This document shows, piece after piece, positions 1 to 5,960 of a stretch of DNA of 9,601 nucleotides; within the stretch, counting starts at the first letter, position 1, and every line of letters starts with the position of its first letter. The notes under the pieces are model-generated. The model did no database searches and had not been told where the DNA came from. It worked only from the letters and a program-made list of their open reading frames with translations. The DNA lies in the NCBI GenBank assembly GCA_002433675.1, contig DJIP01000109.1:1-9601 (forward strand). The letters run 5' to 3'. The DNA is from Halomonas halophila (lineage in GTDB: Bacteria > Pseudomonadota > Gammaproteobacteria > Pseudomonadales > Halomonadaceae). A program made the translations under genes and the position numbers.

Positions 1-308
1 GTATTGAAACGACGGGAGTTGACGTCCAGCTCCACCTCGCCGCTCTGGGTATCAAGATAGAAGGAAGCAAAGCCTTCGTCCGATGCCAGCCGATAGGAGC
101 CGCACACGCCATAGCCGTAGCGCACCTCCTGCAAGTTGGCGAGCTCGATCGGTACCGAGGTCTTGAGCGTCGTGGCCAGGGCGGCGCGCGCGTCATCGTC
201 CAGACGGCTGTCTGACATCGCCTGGGAGCCAAAGATGGCCGCCCCGAGCAGCACCACGGCCACCGCGGGAACGATGACCAGCAATATAAGGCTTCTGGAA
301 TTCTTCAT
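1..308 (-). CDS. Membrane-anchored or secreted protein of unknown function (3' end outside window)
   Basis: I do not recognise this family. The reading frame opens with ATG at 308 and stays open for 102 codons to the left edge, so the C-terminus is missing. Residues 1-5 (MKNSR) are followed by a hydrophobic segment at about 6-28 (SLILLVIVPAVAVVLLGAA), which reads as an uncleaved signal anchor or signal peptide. There is no lipobox cysteine. The rest is soluble and mixed in charge, with one cysteine in the motif YGYGVCGSYR and a later stretch typical of beta strands (FASFYLDTQSGEVELDV). The start has no strong Shine-Dalgarno sequence. It lies 51 bases after the TPR gene on the same strand with no terminator between, so it may be the last gene of the TonB operon. 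Codon use matches its neighbours. That it is coding is fairly sure; its function is unknown. Confidence 0.7.
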   Translation of the reverse strand, partial: MKNSRSLILLVIVPAVAVVLLGAAIFGSQAMSDSRLDDDARAALATTLKTSVPIELANLQEVRYGYGVCGSYRLASDEGFASFYLDTQSGEVELDVNSRRFN

Positions 309-359
309 GGGGCGAATTCTACGCTGAGGGTCATTTTTGCCACAAGGCAGCGGGCCGCC

Positions 360-1574
360 TCAGCCAGCGCCTTCATCGGAGGGTCGAGGTGAATCCGTGG
401 CGGCAGAGCCAGAACCAGAACCCGCCCCCTGCCCCGCCTGGGAGCCCGCGGACAGCGCCCCCAGCCAGGTTTGCGCCTCGGCCTCGCCTTTGGCGAGTGC
501 GCGGTTCAATGCCTCGCGCGCGGTCTGTTCGCGGCCCCAGCCTGCGGCAATCTGTCCCAACCGAAGCCAGTCCGAGCCAGCGTCGGAACGCTCGGCAAGA
601 GACTGCCAGGCGTCCAGCGCCTGGTCATGGTCACGTGCCTGAAACCAGGCCTCGGCCAGCAAGCGGCGACGCTGCTCGCTGTCTTCTAGGACGCCGTCCA
701 CCAGCGCCCGTTCGAGCAGCTCGGCGGCGCGGGCGGGAGTCCCGGCGGCCAGGTGGAGCTCGATACGCCGTTCAAGGTCATCGTTGCCGGACAGGGCGCC
801 CTGACGCCAGCCGGCTTCCCACAGTGCCGCGGCGCGGAGCGGATCACCCAGACGCTGGGCCATGGCCGCGGCCCGGCGCCAGGCATCGGCATCGGCCGGA
901 TCGGCGGCAAGCCGCGCCTCCAGGGCCGCCAGGGCCTGATCGAGACGACCGCTCTTGTGCATCACGCCACCGGCGAAATCGAGCCGCGCCTGGCTCGGCT
1001 GCGGGTCCGCCGCCTTGGCCCGTTCGACCCCGTCGGCAGCGGCCTCCCAGTCCTCGTCGGCGGCCGCCAGCTCGGCCAGGGTCCACAGCGCCTCGGCATC
1101 CTCGTGGCGCGACAGCCAGTCTTCCAGCAGCGTTCTCGCCTGCTGACGTTGCTGCGCCTGGATGCGCTGCTCGATCTCCTGGCGCAGCCAGCGATCCCGC
1201 TGGGCCTGCTCGACCCCATCGATCCGGCGGGCGCTGGCCAGGTGATCGGCGGCTTCCTCTGGCCGGTTCTGGGCCGACGCCGCGCCGGCGGCAAGCTGCA
1301 GGTACAGCGCCCTGGCCCAACGGTCCGAGGCGTTGCCACCGGCGAGCCGCTCGGCCTGGCTCTCGGCCTTGGCCTCGACCCCGGCCGGGTCGTCGGCCAG
1401 GCGCTGCTCGAGCCCTTTCAGATCGGCGATGATGCCACCGGCCAGGGTCGGCGCGGCGCTTGCCGCAGGACTCGCCAGCGTGCCGGCCAGTCCTGCGACC
1501 AGGCCCAGCGCCAGGGCGACGCAGGCGCCTTGCAGATTGCGCCCCAGCGGGGTGGTCTTTAACACTACTGCCAT
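360..1574 (-). CDS. Periplasmic tetratricopeptide-repeat protein of the TonB2-type operon
   Basis: A 404-residue protein with a signal peptide: basic start, hydrophobic core at about 16-31, and a likely cleavage after ASA near residue 40. The mature part is almost wholly alanine- and leucine-rich helical repeats with TPR spacing, for example LAELAAADEDWEAAADGVERA (about 166-186), AALEARLAADPADADAWRRAA (about 216-236) and LGQIAAGWGREQTAREALNRAL (about 339-360). The C-terminal 25 residues are a Gly/Ser-rich tail. Such a TPR protein usually closes TonB2-type clusters (DUF3450, TtpC, ExbB, ExbD, TonB, TPR), as in Vibrio. Its role there is presumably protein-protein contact in the periplasm; no enzyme motif is visible. 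The ATG at 1574 is preceded by a GGGG-rich Shine-Dalgarno sequence and lies 26 nt after the tonB stop, consistent with cotranscription. The exact number of repeats needs a profile search. Confidence 0.85.
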   Translation of the reverse strand: MAVVLKTTPLGRNLQGACVALALGLVAGLAGTLASPAASAAPTLAGGIIADLKGLEQRLADDPAGVEAKAESQAERLAGGNASDRWARALYLQLAAGAASAQNRPEEAADHLASARRIDGVEQAQRDRWLRQEIEQRIQAQQRQQARTLLEDWLSRHEDAEALWTLAELAAADEDWEAAADGVERAKAADPQPSQARLDFAGGVMHKSGRLDQALAALEARLAADPADADAWRRAAAMAQRLGDPLRAAALWEAGWRQGALSGNDDLERRIELHLAAGTPARAAELLERALVDGVLEDSEQRRRLLAEAWFQARDHDQALDAWQSLAERSDAGSDWLRLGQIAAGWGREQTAREALNRALAKGEAEAQTWLGALSAGSQAGQGAGSGSGSAATDSPRPSDEGAG

Positions 1575-1600
1575 GGCGATCGACCCCTTTGGTGTCTCTC

Positions 1601-2416
1601 TTATCTCAACTGGAACTCAAGACGTTGGCGCGCTCGCCGAAGCCCGGACGCCGCCTCGAAACGCCAGCCGGCGATGGCCTGACGCGCAGCGTCCTCGAAT
1701 ACCCGGCGGGGGCTGGCCTCGAGCACCTGAATGCTGCCGCGATCGACGCTGCCGTCGGCGCGGATGATAAATTGCATCACCACATAGCCCTCGAGCCCAC
1801 GACGCTGGGCCCGGCGCGGGTACTCCGGCGGCACCTTGCGCGTGGCCCTTGCCGAGGTACCGACGTCCACTGGCTCGTTGGAGGCCGGCGCGGCGGCGCC
1901 GGCCCCCGCCGCACTGGCGCTGCCCGTGTTGCCGGTCGCATTGGTGGCCACGCTGGGCGATGGCTGGGGTGCGGGCTGTGGTGCGGGCTCGGGCTGCGGC
2001 GCAGGCTGCGGCCGGGGCTCGGGTTTCGGTTCGGGCCTGGGCTCAGGTTCGGGCTCAGGTTCGGGTTCGGGCGGCGTCTCGGTCAGCTCCGGCAAGGCGC
2101 TGTCCAGCGCCTTGGGCTCCCGCGGCGGCGGCACCACCTCAGGGTCCGGCAGCTGGATCTCGCTGACGGCGGTCTGGGCCGGGCTCGGCGGCGGCGGCGC
2201 AGCGGCCACCGGCGGAGGCGGTGGTGGCGCCGATGCCGAGGCAGCGGAGGCCTCCGCCGGGGCCTCGGCCTGGGGCGCCACCGCCTCGGCCAGGCTCAGG
2301 GTGATCTCCTCGCGTAGCTCAGGCTCGGCCTCCGGTGGCACCACCAGCAACGCCAGCAGGGCGAACAGTATCAGGGTCAGCAGGCTACCCGCCGCCAGAG
2401 AGACCACTCGCCTCAT
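1601..2416 (-). CDS. tonB: TonB-family energy transducer (TonB2 type)
   Basis: A 271-residue TonB protein that would carry force from the ExbB/ExbD motor to TonB-dependent outer-membrane receptors (typically siderophore, haem or vitamin B12 receptors). Layout: a membrane anchor at about 5-26, an Ala/Pro-rich linker with a poly-Pro run near 64-78, a Glu-Pro then Gln-Pro dipeptide rod at 115-154, an Ala/Gly/Asn/Thr spacer to about 190, and a C-terminal TonB domain at about 194-271. The domain shows PPEYPRRAQRRGLEGYV, then FIIRADGSVD and the closing AIAGWRFE. The anchor contains no histidine, whereas classical TonB has a functional His in this helix; see findings. The start codon overlaps the exbD stop as ATGA, with a Shine-Dalgarno AAAGGAG at 2426-2432 inside exbD. 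TonB identity is firm; assignment to the TonB2 subtype rests mainly on the neighbours. Confidence 0.93.
   Translation of the reverse strand: MRRVVSLAAGSLLTLILFALLALLVVPPEAEPELREEITLSLAEAVAPQAEAPAEASAASASAPPPPPPVAAAPPPPSPAQTAVSEIQLPDPEVVPPPREPKALDSALPELTETPPEPEPEPEPEPRPEPKPEPRPQPAPQPEPAPQPAPQPSPSVATNATGNTGSASAAGAGAAAPASNEPVDVGTSARATRKVPPEYPRRAQRRGLEGYVVMQFIIRADGSVDRGSIQVLEASPRRVFEDAARQAIAGWRFEAASGLRRARQRLEFQLR
1955..2074 (-). repeat. Low-complexity DNA encoding the Pro-Glu / Pro-Gln rod of TonB
   Basis: Degenerate 6-base repeats (on the plus strand variants of ggttcg, ggctca, gggctg, gggctc) encode alternating Pro with Glu, Arg, Lys, Gln or Ala at TonB residues 115-154. The block runs from a Glu-Pro part into Gln/Ala-Pro. 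In known TonB proteins the Pro-rich rod is stiff and spans the periplasm. Repeats of this sort can change length by slippage, which would alter rod length by two residues per unit without a frameshift. Confidence 0.8.
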
Positions 2417-2823
2417 GCGTCGGAGCTCCTTTCGGCGGCGACGGCAACCTTGTCGACACCGGCGTCGCGCAGCCGGTCCATGGTCTCGATCAGCACCCCG
2501 GTGGCGGCGTTGCGATCGGCCTGGATCACCACCGAGCCATCATCGGAAAGCATGCCGGCGACGGTGGTGCCGACGCGATGGATGTCCACCGGCTCACCGT
2601 CCACCCACAAGGCGCCTTCCGGCGTGATCGCCACCAGCACCTGGACATCGGGACGGGAAGAGGCGGCGCTGGACTCGGGCCGCTCGATCTCCACCCCGCT
2701 CTCCTTGATGAAGCTGGTGGTCACGATGAAGAAGATCAGCATGATGAAGACCACGTCCAGCATCGGGGTCAGGTTGACCTCGCTGGCCTCTTCGGCGCCG
2801 GCGGACAGTCGACGTCTACGCAT
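2413..2823 (-). CDS. exbD: ExbD, proton-coupled subunit of the TonB motor
   Basis: A 136-residue single-pass inner-membrane protein of the ExbD/TolR family. Residues 15-39 (EVNLTPMLDVVFIMLIFFIV and on) are the family hallmark. Asp23 in the helix corresponds to the essential, proton-accepting Asp of ExbD. A periplasmic domain follows at about 45-136 (VLVAITPEGALWVDG and VVIQADRNA are standard). I chose the ATG at 2823 rather than in-frame ATGs at 2829 or 2847. A perfect GGAGG (2830-2834) lies six bases upstream of 2823 but directly abuts the 2829 ATG. With this start the gene overlaps the exbB stop by 8 nt and the tonB start by 4 nt, indicating translational coupling. It should form the pore-lining element inside an ExbB pentamer. 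Confidence 0.94.
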   Translation of the reverse strand: MRRRRLSAGAEEASEVNLTPMLDVVFIMLIFFIVTTSFIKESGVEIERPESSAASSRPDVQVLVAITPEGALWVDGEPVDIHRVGTTVAGMLSDDGSVVIQADRNAATGVLIETMDRLRDAGVDKVAVAAERSSDA

Positions 2824-3355
2824 GTGCATCCTCCGCGGCGCGGGCAAGGCGGTCGTGCAGCCGCTGATCCTCGCGCCGAATGATATGTTCGAGCCGTGTA
2901 ATAAACAGAAGCCCCACCACCGATACCGCCATCCCGGTCAGGGTCGGCAAGGTGGCCCGGGCAACGCCGTCGGCCATGGCGCGAGCCTGGTTGCTGTCGG
3001 CCATGGACAGGCTGTCGAATACCGTGATCATGCCGGTCACGGTGCCGAGCAGCCCGAGCAGCGGGCAGATCACCACCAGGAGCTTCAACCAGGGCAAGGG
3101 GCCACGTAGCCGTCGGATCAGCTCAGTCACCCAGACCTCGCGCAGGGTGCGGGCACTCCAGCTCTGGTGATCGGGCCGCTCGACCCAACGGCGCATCAGT
3201 TCGGCCCGGGCCGGGCGATAGTGGAAGCGAAAGAACCACCAGCGCTCGAGCCCCACCGAGAACAGCAGCATGGCCACCACGGCGATCACCACCAGCACCG
3301 GCCCACCGGCGTCGATCAGTCGGACGAGGGGATCAAGCCAGGGGTGCGTCGGCAT
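2816..3355 (-). CDS. exbB: Short ExbB/TolQ-type proton channel subunit (ExbB2)
   Basis: A 179-residue MotA/TolQ/ExbB-family protein with three predicted membrane helices: about 16-38 (GGPVLVVIAVVAMLLFSVGL), 90-113 and 133-155. A cytoplasmic loop holds the LERWWFFRFHYRP segment and Arg-rich region. The second helix has the signature PLLGLLGTVTGMI (98-110), including the Thr residues that line the channel in the family. The third helix reads TLPTLTGMAVSVVGLL, so the usual Ala-Ile-Pro ending is replaced by Val-Val-Gly. It is shorter than classical E. coli ExbB, as is usual for ExbB2. It should form the ring around ExbD. The start overlaps the end of the upstream long ExbB-like gene by 23 nt, with an AAGGAAG Shine-Dalgarno-like stretch inside that gene; the TAG stop overlaps exbD by 8 nt. 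Confidence 0.93.
   Translation of the reverse strand: MPTHPWLDPLVRLIDAGGPVLVVIAVVAMLLFSVGLERWWFFRFHYRPARAELMRRWVERPDHQSWSARTLREVWVTELIRRLRGPLPWLKLLVVICPLLGLLGTVTGMITVFDSLSMADSNQARAMADGVARATLPTLTGMAVSVVGLLFITRLEHIIRREDQRLHDRLARAAEDAHA
2830..2834 (-). promoter_or_regulatory. Shine-Dalgarno site that decides the exbD start
   Basis: The minus strand reads GGAGG, then ATGCAC, then ATG. Spacing of 6 nt to the ATG at 2823 is ideal, while the ATG at 2829 touches the site with no spacer. This favours the 136-residue ExbD beginning MRRRRLS over longer versions. Confidence 0.7.
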
Positions 3356-4799
3356 GGCGCCTGCTTCCTTGCTTTGCGTCGGTGGCCGGTTGCAACGCCT
3401 TGCGATCGGCTTCCAGGCGGTCGGCCAGCACCGCGCTGGCGCGGCCTTCCATGGTGCCGATCAGGGCACGCGAACGTGACGACATGGCGGTATGGGCGAA
3501 CAGCAGCGGTACCGCGGTGATCAGGCCCAGCACCGTGGTCACCAGCGCCTGACTGATGCCGCCGGCCATCAACTGGGGATCGCCGGTGCCGAACACCGTG
3601 ATCGACTGAAAGGTCACGATCATGCCGGTCACCGTGCCTAAAAGGCCCAGCAGCGGCGCCACCGCGGCGAGCATCTTGACCAGCGCCTGGCCGCGCTCGA
3701 GTCGCGGCTGCTCGGCCAGCATCGACTCGTCCAGACGTGCCTCCAGGGCTTCGGGGGCATGGCCGGCACCGAAGGCATGGAAGCGCTGGAGCACGCGGCC
3801 CAGGGGGTTGTCATAGGACAGCTCATCCATGTTGGCGAGCTGGCGACGGGTGGTCATGCTGACCCGCAGCAGGTACAGATACTGGCCAAGGGCGATCAAC
3901 AGGCCCAGGGCGCCCAGGGCGACCACCACATAACCGACCGCACCGCCCTGATGGAAGCGCTCGAGCAGCGTGGGCTGGCGCGACAGCGCCTCGATCACCC
4001 GCCCGTCGGCAGGATCCACCGGCAGCAGCTGGCCATCGCCGGACTGATAAGCGTCGAGCAGCGCGCCGACGCGCTCCGGGGTGTGCTCGAGGGCGGACAG
4101 CCGCCCTTCTTCGCCGACCCGCTCGAGCAACTGACCGCCGCCGAAGGCCATCAGGTCACCCACACGGGTCACCTGACGCGGCGCGACTTCACCGCTGCCC
4201 GCGGCCACCGGCGCCTCGAATCGACTTACCCGTCCGGTTTCGGCGGTCAGCCCCATCAGGCTGTCGGCCAGGGTCTCGATCTGGGCGACGGTCAGAATGG
4301 CGTCGTCGTCCAGCCGCGGCGGCAAATCGACATCGGCGCCGAGGGTCAGGAGGCTCTGGCCAAGATCGTCTCTCAGTTCACCACTGGTGCCGGCCACCGC
4401 GCTGAACACCGCGTTGAGGTCGCCGCCCTCGGCGTCACGCTGGGCACTGATCTCGTCCAGCGCCTGGCGCGCCTCGGCCATCTCGGCCTCCAGCCGCTCA
4501 CGCTCTTCACGGGCGGCGTCACGCCGAGCCTCGGCCTCCTCGAGCGCGGCGGACAGCGCTTCACTGTCTTCCACCAGCTCGGCCAATCTTGCCTGATCGC
4601 GCGCCTCGGCGGCCTCTCGCTCCAGCTTGAAGCTCGACAGTACGCTATCGGTATCGCTGTCCTGCTGCGCCAGGGTGGTCGAGGCAGCGCAGGCCAGCAG
4701 CACGGTAACGGCGGTACCCAGCGCCAGCCGGCGGGCGATACCCTTGCCCAGTGCGGTGTGCCGGTTCAGCGACACCAGGGAATCGGTCAAAGACGCCAT
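3333..4799 (-). CDS. ttpC: Long ExbB-like protein with N-terminal periplasmic coiled coil (TtpC type)
   Basis: A 488-residue protein joining a periplasmic half to a MotA/TolQ/ExbB channel domain. A signal peptide ends about residue 44 (VTVLLACAASTTLA, then QQDS) after a long basic n-region. Residues about 55-122 are a Glu/Arg/Ala-rich coiled coil. Residues 125-280 form a soluble region of unknown fold. Membrane helices lie at about 286-311, 376-398 and 415-437. The second carries PLLGLLGTVTGMI (382-394) and the third LVTTVLGLITAVPLLF, a canonical ExbB pattern. Cleavage of the signal would give the N-out topology of ExbB. TtpC is known in Vibrio TonB2 systems as an extra component needed for TonB2 function; the name is given by architecture and context. 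The start overlaps the DUF3450 stop by 1 nt (TGATG), with a GAGGAG Shine-Dalgarno 8 nt upstream. Confidence 0.88.
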   Translation of the reverse strand: MASLTDSLVSLNRHTALGKGIARRLALGTAVTVLLACAASTTLAQQDSDTDSVLSSFKLEREAAEARDQARLAELVEDSEALSAALEEAEARRDAAREERERLEAEMAEARQALDEISAQRDAEGGDLNAVFSAVAGTSGELRDDLGQSLLTLGADVDLPPRLDDDAILTVAQIETLADSLMGLTAETGRVSRFEAPVAAGSGEVAPRQVTRVGDLMAFGGGQLLERVGEEGRLSALEHTPERVGALLDAYQSGDGQLLPVDPADGRVIEALSRQPTLLERFHQGGAVGYVVVALGALGLLIALGQYLYLLRVSMTTRRQLANMDELSYDNPLGRVLQRFHAFGAGHAPEALEARLDESMLAEQPRLERGQALVKMLAAVAPLLGLLGTVTGMIVTFQSITVFGTGDPQLMAGGISQALVTTVLGLITAVPLLFAHTAMSSRSRALIGTMEGRASAVLADRLEADRKALQPATDAKQGSRRHADAPLA

Positions 4800-5653
4800 C
4801 AGGAACGCTCCTCGATCGGTTGGGTCAGCGGCAGCGTCAGCAGTTCCGGGGCACGCTGGTCACGCACGATCTGCAGGCCCCGCTCCACCTGGTCGCGCTG
4901 GGCAGCGGACAGCGATTGCCAGCCTCCGTCGTCCCATACGCCACCGTTCTGGCCATCCGGGGTCAGGTAGTACCAGCCCACGCGTCCCAGTCGCAGGAAG
5001 TCGACCTCGCGGGTCTGGTCGCCATCTTCCAGGGTCCCGCGCCAGGCATCGAGATCACGTCCATAGTCGAGCTCGGCGCGCCAGGCCGCCAGCACCCGCT
5101 CGAGTTTCTCGGCGGTGGTCAGCTCGGGGTTGGACAGGGAGGCCTGGAGCGATGCCACGCGAGCCTTGCGCTCACCATGGAGGAACGGCACGTCCTGATC
5201 GACCCAGGCGTCGAGGCGGTGGGTCATGTCGCTCAACAGGCCCGGCAGGGCATCGCGGGTCTCGGCCATGGTGGCCATGCCCTGACTGCGCTGCTCGAGG
5301 GTGGCCTTGAGCTGCTCGAGCTGGGGGGCGAGCGCCTGGTTGTAGGACTCGAGCCGCTGGGCCTCCTGCTCGGCCTGGCGCAGCGCCTCGATACGCTGAC
5401 GCACCTCGTCGTCGGCCTGGTCGATCCGCGCCTGCAGCTCGGCCTGGGTGGTCTGGGCCGCCAGGGCCTCGTCGCCGAGATTGTCCGCCGTGTTCTGGGC
5501 CAGGGCTGCGCCGCTGTATCCCAGGCCCAGCGCCAGCGCACAGGAGACACCCAGTACGCTATTCCTTGCCGCTGCGCCAGCCGTCACCACATCGCTGGCA
5601 CGAGCCTGTGATGGCCCGGCGACGGGCCGCCCGTTGATCTGCTTGTTCGCCAT
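4799..5653 (-). CDS. DUF3450-family periplasmic coiled-coil protein, first gene of the TonB2-type operon
   Basis: A 284-residue exported protein. After a long n-region of about 30 residues comes a hydrophobic core (SVLGVSCALALGLGYSGAALA) with likely cleavage after Ala52. Residues about 58-125 are an amphipathic coiled coil rich in Gln, Glu, Ala and Leu. The C-terminal part carries what I recognise as DUF3450 features: AELDYGRDLDAW (193-204), VDFLRLGRVGWYYLTPDG (217-234) and GVWDDGGWQSL (238-248). DUF3450 proteins commonly precede TtpC in TonB2-type clusters; their biochemical role is not established. I chose the ATG at 5653 because GGAGG lies 7 nt upstream. The frame also runs back to an ATG at 5725, but that codon would lie between the -35 and -10 of the predicted promoter. 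Stop overlaps the ttpC start by 1 nt. Confidence 0.87.
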   Translation of the reverse strand: MANKQINGRPVAGPSQARASDVVTAGAAARNSVLGVSCALALGLGYSGAALAQNTADNLGDEALAAQTTQAELQARIDQADDEVRQRIEALRQAEQEAQRLESYNQALAPQLEQLKATLEQRSQGMATMAETRDALPGLLSDMTHRLDAWVDQDVPFLHGERKARVASLQASLSNPELTTAEKLERVLAAWRAELDYGRDLDAWRGTLEDGDQTREVDFLRLGRVGWYYLTPDGQNGGVWDDGGWQSLSAAQRDQVERGLQIVRDQRAPELLTLPLTQPIEERS

Positions 5654-5660
5654 TCCAAGG

Positions 5661-5665
5661 CCTCC
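5661..5665 (-). promoter_or_regulatory. Shine-Dalgarno site that decides the DUF3450 start
   Basis: The minus strand reads GGAGG, then the 7-nt spacer CCTTGGA, then ATG at 5653. The in-frame ATG at 5725 has no comparable site, so the shorter protein is preferred. Confidence 0.7.
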
Positions 5666-5709
5666 GACCTGCTCTCGCGCCGCCTCGGGGCGCCGCGTCA
5701 AATGCCACG

Positions 5710-5738
5710 ACAGTACCCGAAACACGAATTGTTATCAA
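5710..5738 (-). promoter_or_regulatory. Candidate sigma70 promoter of the TonB2-type operon
   Basis: Minus-strand -35 TTGATA (5738-5733), exactly 17 nt of spacer, then -10 TACTGT (5715-5710). The -35 matches TTGACA at 5 of 6 bases and the -10 matches TATAAT at 4 of 6. Transcription would begin near 5703, giving a leader of about 50 nt before the DUF3450 start. It is the best-spaced pair I found in this gap and lies in an AT-richer patch. Confidence 0.5.
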
Positions 5739-5739
5739 T
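5722..5739. promoter_or_regulatory. Candidate Fur box over the TonB operon promoter
   Basis: The plus strand reads ACACGAATTGTTATCAAT. Against the familiar Fur-box form ATGAGAATTATTATCATT it agrees at 13 of 18 positions by eye, including the GAATT and TTATCA blocks. It covers the -35 element and most of the spacer of the predicted promoter, where iron-loaded Fur would block RNA polymerase. Fur control of TonB-ExbB-ExbD operons is common knowledge; binding here is inferred only from sequence and position. Confidence 0.45.
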
Positions 5740-5740
5740 G

Positions 5741-5876
5741 CGAGCAAGGTACCTCTACCCCGGGATCATCGCTGTCAACACCTCCCGAGCAAGGGCATCG
5801 ACGTACCTGTCCGGCAGCGGATCGGCACGCCTGGCGAGGGGTTGGCAGCCATGCACATCGGTGACAGCCACCCACC
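5741..5876. other. Rest of the etfA-DUF3450 gap, no gene seen
   Basis: This stretch lies between the TonB operon promoter and the etfBA terminator. I see no credible coding frame (short open frames lack start signals or recognisable composition), no tRNA-like fold and no strong repeat. It may contribute upstream promoter sequence or a second regulator site, but nothing specific stands out. Confidence 0.5.
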
Positions 5877-5912
5877 AATAAAAACGCCGTGGCGTTGGCC
5901 GCCACGGCGTTT
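5877..5912 (-). terminator. Rho-independent terminator of etfBA
   Basis: The plus strand arms at 5882-5893 (AAACGCCGTGGC) and 5901-5912 (GCCACGGCGTTT) are perfectly complementary over 12 bp around a 7-nt loop. Read on the minus strand, the stem is followed by TTTTTATT, the expected U-tract. It lies about 50 nt after the etfA stop and before the TonB promoter, so it separates the two operons. Confidence 0.88.
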
Positions 5913-5920
5913 GTCAGCGT

Positions 5921-5938
5921 TGCCGGCCTTTGCCGGCA
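5921..5938 (-). terminator. Second hairpin between etfA and its terminator
   Basis: A 7-bp perfect stem, TGCCGGC with GCCGGCA, around a 4-nt loop, starting 22 nt after the etfA stop in the direction of transcription. It has no U-tract of its own. It may stabilise the etfBA mRNA 3' end or act with the stronger hairpin just downstream. Confidence 0.45.
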
Positions 5939-5960
5939 CACCCATTTCTACATCTTGCGC

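Noticed and set aside
389..1432. Long plus-strand open frame of 347 codons opposite the TPR gene
   Set aside because: Pro/Arg-rich composition typical of an antisense shadow of GC-rich coding DNA; no domain, no ribosome site, and the minus-strand frame has signal peptide and TPR repeats.
1460..2317. Plus-strand open frame of 285 codons opposite tonB
   Set aside because: Gly/Arg-rich translation of the tonB proline-rod repeats; low complexity and no recognisable family.
4668..4733. Possible Tat signal in TtpC (RRLALG)
   Set aside because: Twin Arg is present but the rest of the Tat consensus is missing and the protein goes on to span the membrane; a Sec-type signal fits better.
3759..4970. 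Plus-strand open frame of 403 codons opposite ttpC
   Set aside because: His/Gln/Gly-rich antisense product with no motif, crossing the ttpC-DUF3450 junction; shadow frame.
5735..5941. Small minus-strand open frame of 68 codons between etfA and DUF3450
   Set aside because: It runs through the etfBA terminator hairpin, has no Shine-Dalgarno site and no recognisable features.
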